A DNA stretch of 58,221 nt from Chitinophagales bacterium (GTDB lineage: Bacteria; Bacteroidota; Bacteroidia; Chitinophagales; JADJOU01), in assembly GCA_016787225.1 (NCBI GenBank), contig JAEUUY010000031.1, positions 1-58,221 of the forward strand. Reading direction: 5' to 3'. Under the pieces are notes generated by a model that ran no database searches, was not told the origin of the DNA, and worked only from the letters and a program-made list of their open reading frames with translations. Below are positions 18,931 to 28,719 of this stretch, piece after piece. Both the position numbers and the translations under genes were made by a program. Position 1 is the stretch's first letter, and the number at the start of each line of letters is the position of its first letter.

Positions 18931-19356
18931 CTAGAAGCTTAAAGACTTAATCTCCTTTACTACAAGCGTATCAGCTATTGAATCATGGAGACATTGTTTC
19001 TTTTCACCTGTAAAGAAGAAAATAAATCCCAGACCGCAAGTGAGTACATTAAGAGCATTTGCAAAGAAACGCAATGAAGCTTGACCAAAAGTCACGTCTT
19101 CTCCTCTTAGACTTAACAATTTTATATCAAAAATTCGCTGCCCTATGGTAGACTGTTCTTTACTGCTCTGTAATACAGCCCAATAAAGCCACCCAGCAAT
19201 AATTGGGATGCAAAAACTAGGAATCGTTATAATTAATGAGTCAATAAATCTAGCAAAGAACCTCTCTCCAAAACTTGCAAAAACAAATCTTCTTGGAACA
19301 CCATCAATTTCAAATTCAAAGCTGCCATCAGTTTCTATAATAATTTCATTACTCAT
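18931..19356 (-). CDS. RDD family membrane protein
   Basis: 141 aa with the RDD signature: RFFARFIDSLIITIPSF (Arg and Asp in the first membrane segment), TIGQRIFDIKLLSLRGEDVT, and the C-terminal HDSIADTLVV. Two to three membrane segments are visible. RDD proteins are widespread, often near transporters or other small membrane proteins, and some have been linked to ion transport; the role here is unknown. The upstream 268 bp (19357-19624) hold no gene that I can support. Confidence 0.85.
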   Translation of the reverse strand: MSNEIIIETDGSFEFEIDGVPRRFVFASFGERFFARFIDSLIITIPSFCIPIIAGWLYWAVLQSSKEQSTIGQRIFDIKLLSLRGEDVTFGQASLRFFANALNVLTCGLGFIFFFTGEKKQCLHDSIADTLVVKEIKSLSF

Positions 19357-19624
19357 AAGACTCTTATTAACCTGAATAGCAAAATTAATAATTTCAACAT
19401 GAATTGTTAGAATTTATATATCTATTGAAAATTATAAAGCTTGAATAACTCACATGTATTAGTATTAGTTCAATTTCACTAGGCATTTGCACCTAACAAA
19501 TATTGCTACTTTATTTATTGTAGAGTTTTTAATCCTAGTAATTTCAATTGACTTTATCAGCATTCACTTGAAATTGTTGATTATAGCTTAAACTATATCA
19601 TATTATTAATAAAGAAATGATATT

Positions 19625-21901
19625 TCAATCTATCGTGAAGAAATTCATCTTCACATTCCCTTCTGTATCTTGCACTGTTAGTTTATGTCTGCCTTTTATA
19701 GGGCTCCAGCTTATTTTATGTTCGCTCATAGTTGTTGAGATAAAATTATTATCAATAAACCAATGTACACGAGCCTCTTTATTTCTATGAATGGCTTGAA
19801 ACACTATTTGATTGGATACTTCTGAAGCATGTCGAATAATAGTAGCATTTTGTTTTGGGAATACAATCTCTAAAGCATCTAATTCAGAATGGGTACAATT
19901 AGGATGAAAAGGTGGTAGGCTTTTATATAAAGGATGGATTAGCTGATAATAACTCTCTTCTACGACAGGTAATTTAAACCAAGTTTTCTCTACGATGCTA
20001 TCTTCTGAGTAGCACAATCTGCGCACCTGATATTGTTGACTTGCATCTAACAATAACTTAGTGTGATAAGGACATACATCTTTTAACTCTGCATTTTGGG
20101 GAATTTCTAAGTGAATTGACTTACAGTTCTCGGTTGGCTTATGACCACTCTCAGAACAAACTAATACATGCTTTAAAGCCTCACTTGGCTTATTATACCA
20201 CGATTTCTTCCCTTTAGGAAGTGTATTCAATATATCAAAAAGGATTGGAGCGGCTTTTTGAATACCTGTCAAATTAGTTCGTCCGTTCCCATCTGCATTT
20301 CCTACCCAGATGGCTATCACATAATTCGGATTTACGCCTACAGCCCATGCATCCCGAAATCCATGAGAAGTACCCGTTTTCCATGCTATTTTTTGGCTCT
20401 GTCTATATTGCCAATTGTCTTCATTCTCTGGTCTCACCACATGAGATAGTGCTTCGAAGGTCAACCAAATAGAACCTTGACTCAGCTTAATATCCTTTTT
20501 AGCCTCCACATGTTTACCTAATTCGAAACTAGCAATAAGATTATCTGCACCTTTAAGTTTGTGTGAAAGCTGAAGATAGGCATTCGCTAGTTCCAATAAT
20601 TCTAGTTCTCCTCCGCCTACCACCAAGGATAGTCCATAATGCCTGGAAGATTTAGTAAAATGACGAAAGTTATAATCTTTCAAATTCATATAAAATTTAT
20701 CATAGCCGTATTTTTTTAATGCTAGTAACCAAGGTATATTCAAAGAACGCTCCAACGCCTCGTGAGCAGGTACTAAACCATCAAATCTTCTTGAACTATT
20801 CTGAGGTTCATAGCCGTTTATATCTATCGGAATATCTTGTAATAAAGTATTGGGAGAAATAAGTCCGGCATCTAACATATGAGCATAAAGCAAGGGTTTT
20901 AAAGTGCTACCACTGCTTCGTGGTCTCCGAATCATATTAACTTTGTAACCATTTACACTATCTTTAGTATTGCCAACATAGGCCAGTACCTCGCTCGTAT
21001 TCGCATCGATTACTATAGCACTCAAATTTTGAATAAGATTTTGTTTAAAAGACTGGTGATACATCTCTAAAATATCTGTTACAGTTTTTTGAATGGATAA
21101 ATCTAAAGTGGTAGTAAAATTGCCATTCACAGCTCCAGTCTCTGAGGCTAGATGATAGGCATAGGAAGGAATTGAAAAAACTCTTTGAGGTAATGGTTCA
21201 TCCATAGCCAATTCGTAATCCATTTCACTTAGAATATTTTCATCCCTTAATTTTTTCAAAAGGGCATTGCGTTTTTTCAACAAAAAAGTTTGATTTTTTC
21301 CAGGGTAGATATAAGATGGTTGATTAGGCAATACTGCCATAGTAGCAGCTTCGGACCACGATAAAGCTTGTGAAGGTTTCTGATAATATCGCCATGCTGC
21401 CGCCTCTATACCAACGATATTTCCCCCATAAGGCGCATTAGAGACATAATAAGCAAGAATATCCTTTTTTGAATATATAAGTTCAAATTTTAAGGACATG
21501 AATACTTCCTTTAACTTCTGCCAATAAGTTCTTGGGGGGTTATTATGCAGGAGTCTTATTGTCTGCATGGTTATCGTTGATCCGCCTCGCTTGATATCTC
21601 CTTTCTTCAAATTCAAAATAAAGGCTTTGAATAAAGAGATAGGATTTACTCCTGGGTGAAAGTGAAAATACGCATCTTCATAATGCAATACGCATTGCTC
21701 TAACTTATCGCTCACTGAATCTATCTTCGGAAATCGCCACTGCTCATCGTCTGCTACACTGGCATATAGCAGCTGTCCATGTCTATCATACATCGCCAAA
21801 CTCTTCGGGGCTTCGAATAAATCTTTAGGCAAAGAAAAAAACAAAAACCAAAGAAGGAATAGGCTTAGGAAAAGTTTAAAGGCAGTGTAAGCAAATTTCA
21901 T
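19625..21901 (-). CDS. pbpC: Penicillin-binding protein 1C
   Basis: Bifunctional peptidoglycan synthase of 758 aa anchored by one N-terminal membrane segment (LFLSLFLLWFLFFSL). The GT51 glycosyltransferase domain shows HYEDAYFHFHPG (Glu75) and KRGGSTITMQTIR. The transpeptidase domain has SSGSTLKP (Ser332, Lys335) and the KTGTS box (WKTGTSHGFRDAWAVG). The C-terminal extension with VCSESGHKP and a final beta domain (VHWFIDNNFI) is the BiPBP_C region typical of PBP1C. It lies 147 bp downstream of a giant alpha-2-macroglobulin gene, the arrangement known from Escherichia coli yfhM-pbpC. Confidence 0.95.
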   Translation of the reverse strand: MKFAYTAFKLFLSLFLLWFLFFSLPKDLFEAPKSLAMYDRHGQLLYASVADDEQWRFPKIDSVSDKLEQCVLHYEDAYFHFHPGVNPISLFKAFILNLKKGDIKRGGSTITMQTIRLLHNNPPRTYWQKLKEVFMSLKFELIYSKKDILAYYVSNAPYGGNIVGIEAAAWRYYQKPSQALSWSEAATMAVLPNQPSYIYPGKNQTFLLKKRNALLKKLRDENILSEMDYELAMDEPLPQRVFSIPSYAYHLASETGAVNGNFTTTLDLSIQKTVTDILEMYHQSFKQNLIQNLSAIVIDANTSEVLAYVGNTKDSVNGYKVNMIRRPRSSGSTLKPLLYAHMLDAGLISPNTLLQDIPIDINGYEPQNSSRRFDGLVPAHEALERSLNIPWLLALKKYGYDKFYMNLKDYNFRHFTKSSRHYGLSLVVGGGELELLELANAYLQLSHKLKGADNLIASFELGKHVEAKKDIKLSQGSIWLTFEALSHVVRPENEDNWQYRQSQKIAWKTGTSHGFRDAWAVGVNPNYVIAIWVGNADGNGRTNLTGIQKAAPILFDILNTLPKGKKSWYNKPSEALKHVLVCSESGHKPTENCKSIHLEIPQNAELKDVCPYHTKLLLDASQQYQVRRLCYSEDSIVEKTWFKLPVVEESYYQLIHPLYKSLPPFHPNCTHSELDALEIVFPKQNATIIRHASEVSNQIVFQAIHRNKEARVHWFIDNNFISTTMSEHKISWSPIKGRHKLTVQDTEGNVKMNFFTID

Positions 21902-22048
21902 CTTTCAGAGTTGTAACACAAAGTTCCACAAAGTGAGGCACAAAGTTTCACGAAGAAATACGAATAAAACAATTTATAAGAATTAATCTTGCTATACTTT
22001 CAAACTAAAAAATTTATCACAATAAATCAACTATTCATAATTCAAAAT
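21902..22048. repeat. ACAAAG-rich dispersed repeat between pbpC and the macroglobulin gene
   Basis: Bases 21906-21955 read as imperfect tandem copies of CACAAAGTTCCACAAAGTGA, related to the motifs at 8881-9262, 31037-31160 and 49190-49240. No gene is seen. Confidence 0.55.
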
Positions 22049-25000
22049 CTATCTATACACAACCGTCCTATAAGATCCAATCACAGTTCGATAGGCTGGA
22101 TTATACATAGATTCGAGAATAATGGCTGGCACTTGATAATTTCCTTCATAACTTGCATTGAAATCTTGAACAATTGTCTTTGTTTCGTTTGCTCCTAACG
22201 AGAAATAACTCATGACCGCATCATCTCGTATATCTTGATAATCCATACCCGAATTGACGTCAGCGCCAGCTATACGCTTATTGATAATCTCCCAACCTGC
22301 AGGCACATAATTCGTCAATGCCATATTGCTAAGAGTTGTCCCTGACCGATTCGTCACCTTAATAATTTGTTTAAAATCTGTCTGACGAGCAATTTTATCT
22401 GCTGAAATTTTGTTGCCAGACTTATCGACATACTCTACATTGAGAGATAAGAAATTATTAGACAAAGGTTTCACTTGCATTTCAATTCCTTTGCGAACGA
22501 TATTGACAACCGTAATCGCATTCGAGTTATTCGTCAATGTCAAGTTTCCAGTTACAGGATCCACGGCTTGCGAGTAGGCTGGTTTATTGCCTTTCAGGCT
22601 ATATGCTTTTCCATTGTAATTCGCACTGATATCAATCGGTTCTACTTTATATTTCGCCAAATAGCTAGAAATAGATTTGAGTAGCATAGCTGTAGCCTGT
22701 GTACCTAAATAACTGCGGGAATTGAGTGCCGATATATTTTTTCTAAATAAGGTATATGCATTTGCCTTATCCCCTAGCTTTAAAAACAATTCCAACAAAT
22801 AAGCTTGATCTACATGATGGGAGCCATAGGTATATCGGTCATCAATATAAGGGACTATCTCTACAGGAATTGAGGCCAATAATGATTTTGCAACATCCGT
22901 TTTACCTGCATAAAAATAAGCTAATGCTAATTTGGCTTTAGACCCATTATCTATCTGTACTTCTTTTAATCGATTCATCGCACCTAGATTAGCTTTACCT
23001 CCCAGGGCTAATACCATCAGGCGATATGCTTGATACGAATGCTGATAGGACTGCCCTGCGATAGGATTGAAACTCGAAGCATAGCCATTCAACGATTCTA
23101 ACGATGAATTCAGTAGGCTGCTATTGAGATCATAGCCTTTATTCTTAGCCTCCGCCATAAAATGGGTGGCATAGCTTGTGGCATAATCATCATAAAATCC
23201 ACTATTTGGCCAATAGGAAAGTCCACCACTGCTTGATTGGAAGGACTTATACTTTTCAAAACCATCCTTTAAATTAGAAGCTATCATCTCTTTATCTTCC
23301 GAAGTGAGCGTCGTCAAATCTGCTAGGTAAAGTTGAGGGAAAAGCGCAGAGGTCGTTTGTTCCAAACAGCCGTGTGGATAGGCTATCAACTCATCTACTT
23401 TAGATTTAATATTCAATTCTGGAATCGATGAGGATTCAATGTAAATTTTATTTGTGCCAGGGACGCCTAAAGGCTGAACCGCTATCGTTTTTGTTTCATG
23501 CGGATTTAAAACGATTTGCTGCACATCCATAGATGGCGGATTAGCTATCCGCAAAGGTACTTCCATTTCATAATTTGAAACATATCTACCGGATTTAGCA
23601 ATTATTTTGACCTTTGTCACACCTTGTTTAAAACCCGTCTTGAGCTTAAAGTTTACAATTTGATCTTGAAAATTAGAGAAAGTCAACACTTGACTCTTAC
23701 TGCCTACCAGACCAACCCTTTCATCCGTGACTACTTGGACGCTTACATTCTTTATCGACTTATCCGTAATAAAGACATTAACAGGAAGCTCTATCTCCTC
23801 ACCTAAGGACAAGACGCGTGGTAATGTACCTAAAACCATAAGAGGCTTCGCTACTTGAACATCCTTGGTCACCGAACCAAACTTATAATCTTTACCAGCA
23901 GCGACAACCATCACTTTTAGATTTCCGACATAATTTGGCACATCGATGGTATGCGAGTTGCTACCACCTTTAAGTTCGAAGGGTCCAAGATATTTCACCA
24001 CCGACTCATAGCGATTGCTTTTCGCTTTATTCATTTGACTCAATTCATCTTCTCCACCACCGATAGAGAACACATCCCTGAAAACACCTGTAAATACTCC
24101 CATAACGTCATCAAATATATCCCATGTCAAGACGCCTAATGCTTCTTTGCTATAGAAAAACTTCCATGGATCAGGAGTTTTGTAACCACTGATTCCAAGT
24201 AATCCTTCATCTACTATAGCTAATGTATAAGTCATATTATTATCATTAGCCTCACTCACTTTGATATTCAATTTAGTCTCAGGTTCTATCTTCGCAGGTA
24301 CTGTTATTTCAGGATTTAGAACAGATTTAGAATTATCGACATAAATAGGTATAATACCATAGGTGCGAATGGGCAGGTTGTTTTTTGTATTTGGTTGCGG
24401 CTGAATAGCACTCACATAGGCATACACATTTGGAGACATATTTGCTTCTACCTTAAAACTGATTTCATTTTTCCCCTGCACTAAATCAAACCATTCCGCT
24501 TTGACGACTTCATTTCCATTTTCAATACTCAATAAGGCTCGTCCTTTGAAATAGCTGACCATAGATATTTTTGCGGTCTCTCCTACTTGGTATTTTTCTT
24601 TGTCTTTCGACATTTGAATGACTTGGGATGATTCTTCGCTAGTATTCTCATAATATGGAGATTCAAAATATACAAAGCTCGCACTCGAATGATTAGAAGC
24701 TAAATCTGTCACTTTTATTAAGTAATTTCCCCATTGATTTCGCTTCATAAATACAGGTATCTGTGCCTTACCATTGATAATATCCACTTCTTTTTCAAAT
24801 AGTATGGATTTTACTTTTTCTTGATCAAAGTAACGATTAGAATTATAGCTATTATACCACCAGTTGTATTCAACTCGGTAAACTCCTACCTTAACTTTAT
24901 TGGAGGAAAGCAATTTACCTTCCCCATTGACATTCGCGATATCTATATTATAATGCTTCTCACAATCTAAGTAATAACTACTATTTCCACCAATTTTGTG

Positions 25001-27523
25001 TCCAGCATAGGACTGATAGTAAGAGAATTTTTTCGTATCATATTGTATGGAAAATTCGCCTCCATTTTCAAACACTTTCGTCGTAGATACGGCATTTAAC
25101 ATACCAGGGATAGCAGAGGCATCTGCTTCTAAATTAAAATTGAATTCGAAGGAACCGTCAGACGCTGTGTTTCCAGAATAAACGGATTGTTCAAATGGTT
25201 TAAATTCTTTTGTCTTATCATTAAATGTAAAAGTACTAAAGCCATTGAACACAGCAGGAGTATTGTAAAAATTCATATCAACAGATGCTTTCAAACCTGC
25301 TGAACTAGCACCATTTAACCATGAAGTTTGATACTTTACCTTATCTCCATTTTTTATAAAATCTGAAGTGTTTTCTGCTACTATGCGCAGTCTATTGGGC
25401 TTAACTGTTTCTACTTTTACCGTCTTATCATATTTCAGCCCTCCACATTTAAAGCGAGCAGTCCAGTTTCCTGTAGGAGCATCAGCTGTTGTCTTGGTCA
25501 CAAAACTATAGAAGCCATTCAAATTTTTCTCTACGACCATTCTATCCATAACCTGTCCAGAAGGATTTAGGAGTTCCATTTGACAAGGAAGGTCTTTTGG
25601 TAATTCATTATAACCATTAGATAAAATCATAGTCAAATACACTTTATCTCCAGGACGCCAGACTCCACGCTCACCATAGACAAAACATTTCATTCCTTTC
25701 TGCGTACTATTTCCTTCTACATCGAATACATCGATAGACTGGGCAGAATAATTCTCTAGTTTGATATACGATTTTTGACCATTGTCACTAGCCACAACAA
25801 AATAAGGCTTCTCAGTCGCTGATATAGTAGCAAATCCATCGCCATCTGTGGAGGCGTGACCTATATTTTGAAATTGATAACTAAAGACCTCTACCTTAGC
25901 CCCTGAAAGAGGTTTGGCAGTTAATAGATCGACACAAGTAGCGTAAACTTTATTATCTGTGCCTTTTTTTGCTATCAGTCCAATATTTGAAATGAGAAAA
26001 TTTTTCTTAGAAAAACGTTCATAATTATAATAAGAATCATCTGCCGGATCATCTCTTTTTTCATAGTCATAATCATCGGGATAGTAATACTCGTAGTCAT
26101 AATCATTTTCTAATTCGCTTTCTTCGTCATCGAATCGATTCTGAGCCATAGAAAATTTGAATAAGTTAGAATTCGCTGTAGTTTTGTCATCGGCATAGTT
26201 AGCAGTCATCGAGCGATCAAAAGATAATCTCACTTGATAAATAGCTCCTTTCTCCAATTTGGCCAATTCAGATAAATCCAAATTATAATTGTAAGCTCTG
26301 TTGGCTTTAAATCCCGTTTTTCCATTAAGTTTAATCACCTGTGAATAAACCTTTCGTCCAAATCGCTTCATATTGTATGTTTCACTCAAACTTCCATTTT
26401 GTAGAAAATACAACACATTGGATTGGAAAATTTTATGAACTTCTACTTTGATTTGATTTAATCCTACCGTTTTGATAGGAACGGAAGCCCCATTATTATC
26501 TACTATAATATTTCCGTCTCCTATCAGCTGAGCACTTGGGAGCAATGAACCAAAGCTAGCCTCCTTCACATAATCTTTCGCCAATTTCTTACCATGTTTG
26601 CTTTTGGTACCGGCGAGTATCTTTAGCTCTACATCACCGAAGATATTTTGATTTGAAGGAGAAATAATCATTCTATTTCCTGTAATTTCCATGGTATTAT
26701 CAAACTTACCTTCAATACTGCACATTTCTTCATTCTCAGTAGGGGAAAGAGATTCTGAAAACACTACCGTGATCTGATTATTCTTATCCTGATCGACAGA
26801 CATAGAAGTCACGACAAAATCTGATTTGGTGGGGATTTCAATAACTAGATCTTCCTCGGCATTCGTTACATTTTTTAAATCAATATCCAAATCTATTTTT
26901 TGAACCTTGTCTGTAGCTGTAATTTTTTTAATGACAAAGTCATGTATCGTACCATCCGCAGAGTGCGTCCACGTCACTTGATTTTCCGTATCAAACTTAA
27001 CATTAGATTCCACATCTTTTGCTTCCACAAAATCTGCTGTTTTTATGGCTCCTTGATAATCGAATACTTTAGATTGAGCTGATTCAGAAACTATCTCAAT
27101 ACCTTTATCAACAAAGCTTGTCGAAGGCGCTATCGTTTTCAAGGTATATTTAAATAATTCATGTTCATCATCCACTTCTCTTATAGCCTTATCCAAGGCA
27201 AACTCTATGGTATAGGATTGATCTTCTATTAGAGGTTTATTAGGGATAAATACAATCTTATTCGGAGCTTTCAAAATAGTGCGACCTTCTATACTTGGTG
27301 AAATATCAAACAAAGGAGTCTTGATCTCATCACCTATTTTCTCTCCACCCATATAGTTGTCTTGGAGCTCAATTTCAAAAGGTGAACGCACAGATACTAC
27401 ACCATAGGTAAAGCCTGAAATATAGCGACTGAAGCTACTAGGCGGCAACTCCATATTTTTATTTTTACAAGAAAATTCTAGAAGCAGTAAAACTGCAAGT
27501 AACAATCTTAAACAAGGACGCAT
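22049..27523 (-). CDS. Bacterial alpha-2-macroglobulin family lipoprotein
   Basis: Very large (1824 aa) periplasmic protease trap. The N-terminus MRPCLRLLLAVLLLLEFSC ends in a lipobox with the lipidated Cys19. Bacterial Ig-like domains follow, then the macroglobulin domains (MG2-like region with GERGVWRPGDKVYLTMIL) and the A2M central domain with YVGNLKVMVVAAG. The thioester motif HGCLEQTTS (Cys1386) is intact, so the protein can probably attach covalently to attacking proteases. An acidic Tyr/Asp-rich stretch at about 475-500 (DYDYEYYYPDDYDYEKRDD) is unusual. Pairing with pbpC supports a role in protecting or repairing the breached envelope. Confidence 0.93.
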   Translation of the reverse strand: MRPCLRLLLAVLLLLEFSCKNKNMELPPSSFSRYISGFTYGVVSVRSPFEIELQDNYMGGEKIGDEIKTPLFDISPSIEGRTILKAPNKIVFIPNKPLIEDQSYTIEFALDKAIREVDDEHELFKYTLKTIAPSTSFVDKGIEIVSESAQSKVFDYQGAIKTADFVEAKDVESNVKFDTENQVTWTHSADGTIHDFVIKKITATDKVQKIDLDIDLKNVTNAEEDLVIEIPTKSDFVVTSMSVDQDKNNQITVVFSESLSPTENEEMCSIEGKFDNTMEITGNRMIISPSNQNIFGDVELKILAGTKSKHGKKLAKDYVKEASFGSLLPSAQLIGDGNIIVDNNGASVPIKTVGLNQIKVEVHKIFQSNVLYFLQNGSLSETYNMKRFGRKVYSQVIKLNGKTGFKANRAYNYNLDLSELAKLEKGAIYQVRLSFDRSMTANYADDKTTANSNLFKFSMAQNRFDDEESELENDYDYEYYYPDDYDYEKRDDPADDSYYNYERFSKKNFLISNIGLIAKKGTDNKVYATCVDLLTAKPLSGAKVEVFSYQFQNIGHASTDGDGFATISATEKPYFVVASDNGQKSYIKLENYSAQSIDVFDVEGNSTQKGMKCFVYGERGVWRPGDKVYLTMILSNGYNELPKDLPCQMELLNPSGQVMDRMVVEKNLNGFYSFVTKTTADAPTGNWTARFKCGGLKYDKTVKVETVKPNRLRIVAENTSDFIKNGDKVKYQTSWLNGASSAGLKASVDMNFYNTPAVFNGFSTFTFNDKTKEFKPFEQSVYSGNTASDGSFEFNFNLEADASAIPGMLNAVSTTKVFENGGEFSIQYDTKKFSYYQSYAGHKIGGNSSYYLDCEKHYNIDIANVNGEGKLLSSNKVKVGVYRVEYNWWYNSYNSNRYFDQEKVKSILFEKEVDIINGKAQIPVFMKRNQWGNYLIKVTDLASNHSSASFVYFESPYYENTSEESSQVIQMSKDKEKYQVGETAKISMVSYFKGRALLSIENGNEVVKAEWFDLVQGKNEISFKVEANMSPNVYAYVSAIQPQPNTKNNLPIRTYGIIPIYVDNSKSVLNPEITVPAKIEPETKLNIKVSEANDNNMTYTLAIVDEGLLGISGYKTPDPWKFFYSKEALGVLTWDIFDDVMGVFTGVFRDVFSIGGGEDELSQMNKAKSNRYESVVKYLGPFELKGGSNSHTIDVPNYVGNLKVMVVAAGKDYKFGSVTKDVQVAKPLMVLGTLPRVLSLGEEIELPVNVFITDKSIKNVSVQVVTDERVGLVGSKSQVLTFSNFQDQIVNFKLKTGFKQGVTKVKIIAKSGRYVSNYEMEVPLRIANPPSMDVQQIVLNPHETKTIAVQPLGVPGTNKIYIESSSIPELNIKSKVDELIAYPHGCLEQTTSALFPQLYLADLTTLTSEDKEMIASNLKDGFEKYKSFQSSSGGLSYWPNSGFYDDYATSYATHFMAEAKNKGYDLNSSLLNSSLESLNGYASSFNPIAGQSYQHSYQAYRLMVLALGGKANLGAMNRLKEVQIDNGSKAKLALAYFYAGKTDVAKSLLASIPVEIVPYIDDRYTYGSHHVDQAYLLELFLKLGDKANAYTLFRKNISALNSRSYLGTQATAMLLKSISSYLAKYKVEPIDISANYNGKAYSLKGNKPAYSQAVDPVTGNLTLTNNSNAITVVNIVRKGIEMQVKPLSNNFLSLNVEYVDKSGNKISADKIARQTDFKQIIKVTNRSGTTLSNMALTNYVPAGWEIINKRIAGADVNSGMDYQDIRDDAVMSYFSLGANETKTIVQDFNASYEGNYQVPAIILESMYNPAYRTVIGSYRTVVYR

Positions 27524-27639
27524 AATGGAAGAAAATTAAAGTATTGATACAAATTTAAGGCAATAACGCATTGGGGTTTTAGAAATTTTAAGAACCAAGG
27601 AGAAATGTGGAAAAAGATAGGAGTTGTAAATCGATTATA
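27524..27639. other. Spacer upstream of the macroglobulin gene
   Basis: A short non-coding segment that should hold the promoter of the minus-strand macroglobulin gene. I see no well-placed consensus promoter. Confidence 0.3.
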
Positions 27640-28021
27640 TTTTAATGGAGCGACAACTAAGTTCATCAAGACGAGTATTAACTCTCATAATCCAAGAACT
27701 ATTCACATCAAAGCGAAAATATAGTCTGACGGAGCGCCAACGAACTTCATTAAAGCTATTATTAACTCTTACAAAGCAAGAATATCCTGCATCAAAGCAA
27801 AAATATACTCTTTGATAGTGATAACTAAGTTCATCAAAGCGTGTATTAACTCTCACAATCCAACAATTATTCACATCAAAGCGAAAATATAGTCTGACGG
27901 AGCGCCAACGAACTTTATTAAAGCTATTATTAACTCTTACAAAGCAAGAATATCCTGCATCAAAGCAAAAATATACTCTTTGATAGTCACAACTAAGTTC
28001 ATCAAAGCGAGTATTAACTCT
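27640..28021 (-). repeat. 21-bp minisatellite with 168-bp higher-order period
   Basis: Read on the minus strand this is a run of 21-bp units such as AGAGTTAATACTCGCTTTGA(T) and AGACTATATTTTCGCTTTGA(T). Eight unit types repeat in order, giving a 168-bp period (for example AGTCTGACGG at 27723 and again at 27891). A 79-aa frame (27635-27874) is open through most of it and reads as heptads such as VNTRFDE and LSYHYQR. The unit AGTTCGTTGGCGCTCCGTCA resembles AGTTCGTTCGAGCTAGATGA from the minisatellite at 8282-8772, so the two belong to one family. It reaches the stop codon of the O-methyltransferase gene. Confidence 0.82.
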
Positions 28022-28669
28022 TTAACAAAAACTACCCTTCTTCCCTATCAAAACCCCATCTCTCAAGGGTAAAATGCTACATTTCCAACCAGATTCAGTA
28101 AACATAGCGTTCGTTGTTTGCAAAATAGCATTGGTTCTATTATCAGGTTTTTCATCAAGCACTTGTCCACTCCATAGAATATTGTCCACGAGGATAAATC
28201 CACCTGGTCTGATCTTATTTTTTAAACAATGAAAATAATTAGGGTAGTTTGCTTTGTCAGCATCGATAAAAGCGAGATCAACGGAATTATCGCCTAAGGT
28301 TTCACAAAAAGGCAAGGCTTCTTCCAGTCGATATTCAATAAGATTTTCTAAATGGAGTTTTTGAAAATATTTCTTAGGTAAATGAGAAATTTCTTCATTA
28401 ACATCAAGTGTTATAAGCTTAGAATCTTTGGACATAGCCAAAGCCATGCAAATCGCACTATAACCTGTATATGTTCCGAGTTCGACCACTAATTTAGGAT
28501 TCAAGGCCGAAACAAATTGATGCAAAAACATTCCTTGTTCCTTACCTGAGAGCATATTGGGCATGGGGATAGACGCGTAGGTCTCTTTCTCCAATTCCTC
28601 TAATTCTGGACAAAGGTGAGCGGTCAAGTTTGAAATATAAGATTGAATATCAGGATGGGTAATATGCAC
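28022..28669 (-). CDS. O-methyltransferase family protein
   Basis: SAM-dependent methyltransferase of 215 aa, similar to bacterial catechol/caffeoyl-CoA type O-methyltransferases. The SAM-binding glycine motif is VVELGTYTGYSAICMA at about residue 57, followed by LITLDVNEE, and the metal-binding acidic motif DLAFIDADKANYPNYF with DNILWSG downstream. All core motifs are present. The natural substrate is unknown. It is divergent from the nitronate monooxygenase-like gene, with a 50-bp shared upstream region containing TATCTTTG on the minus strand (28713-28720). Confidence 0.88.
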   Translation of the reverse strand: MHITHPDIQSYISNLTAHLCPELEELEKETYASIPMPNMLSGKEQGMFLHQFVSALNPKLVVELGTYTGYSAICMALAMSKDSKLITLDVNEEISHLPKKYFQKLHLENLIEYRLEEALPFCETLGDNSVDLAFIDADKANYPNYFHCLKNKIRPGGFILVDNILWSGQVLDEKPDNRTNAILQTTNAMFTESGWKCSILPLRDGVLIGKKGSFC

Positions 28670-28719
28670 GGTAAACTATTTAGTAAGGAGAAATTTTGAT
28701 TGATTAATTTTGCAAAGAT

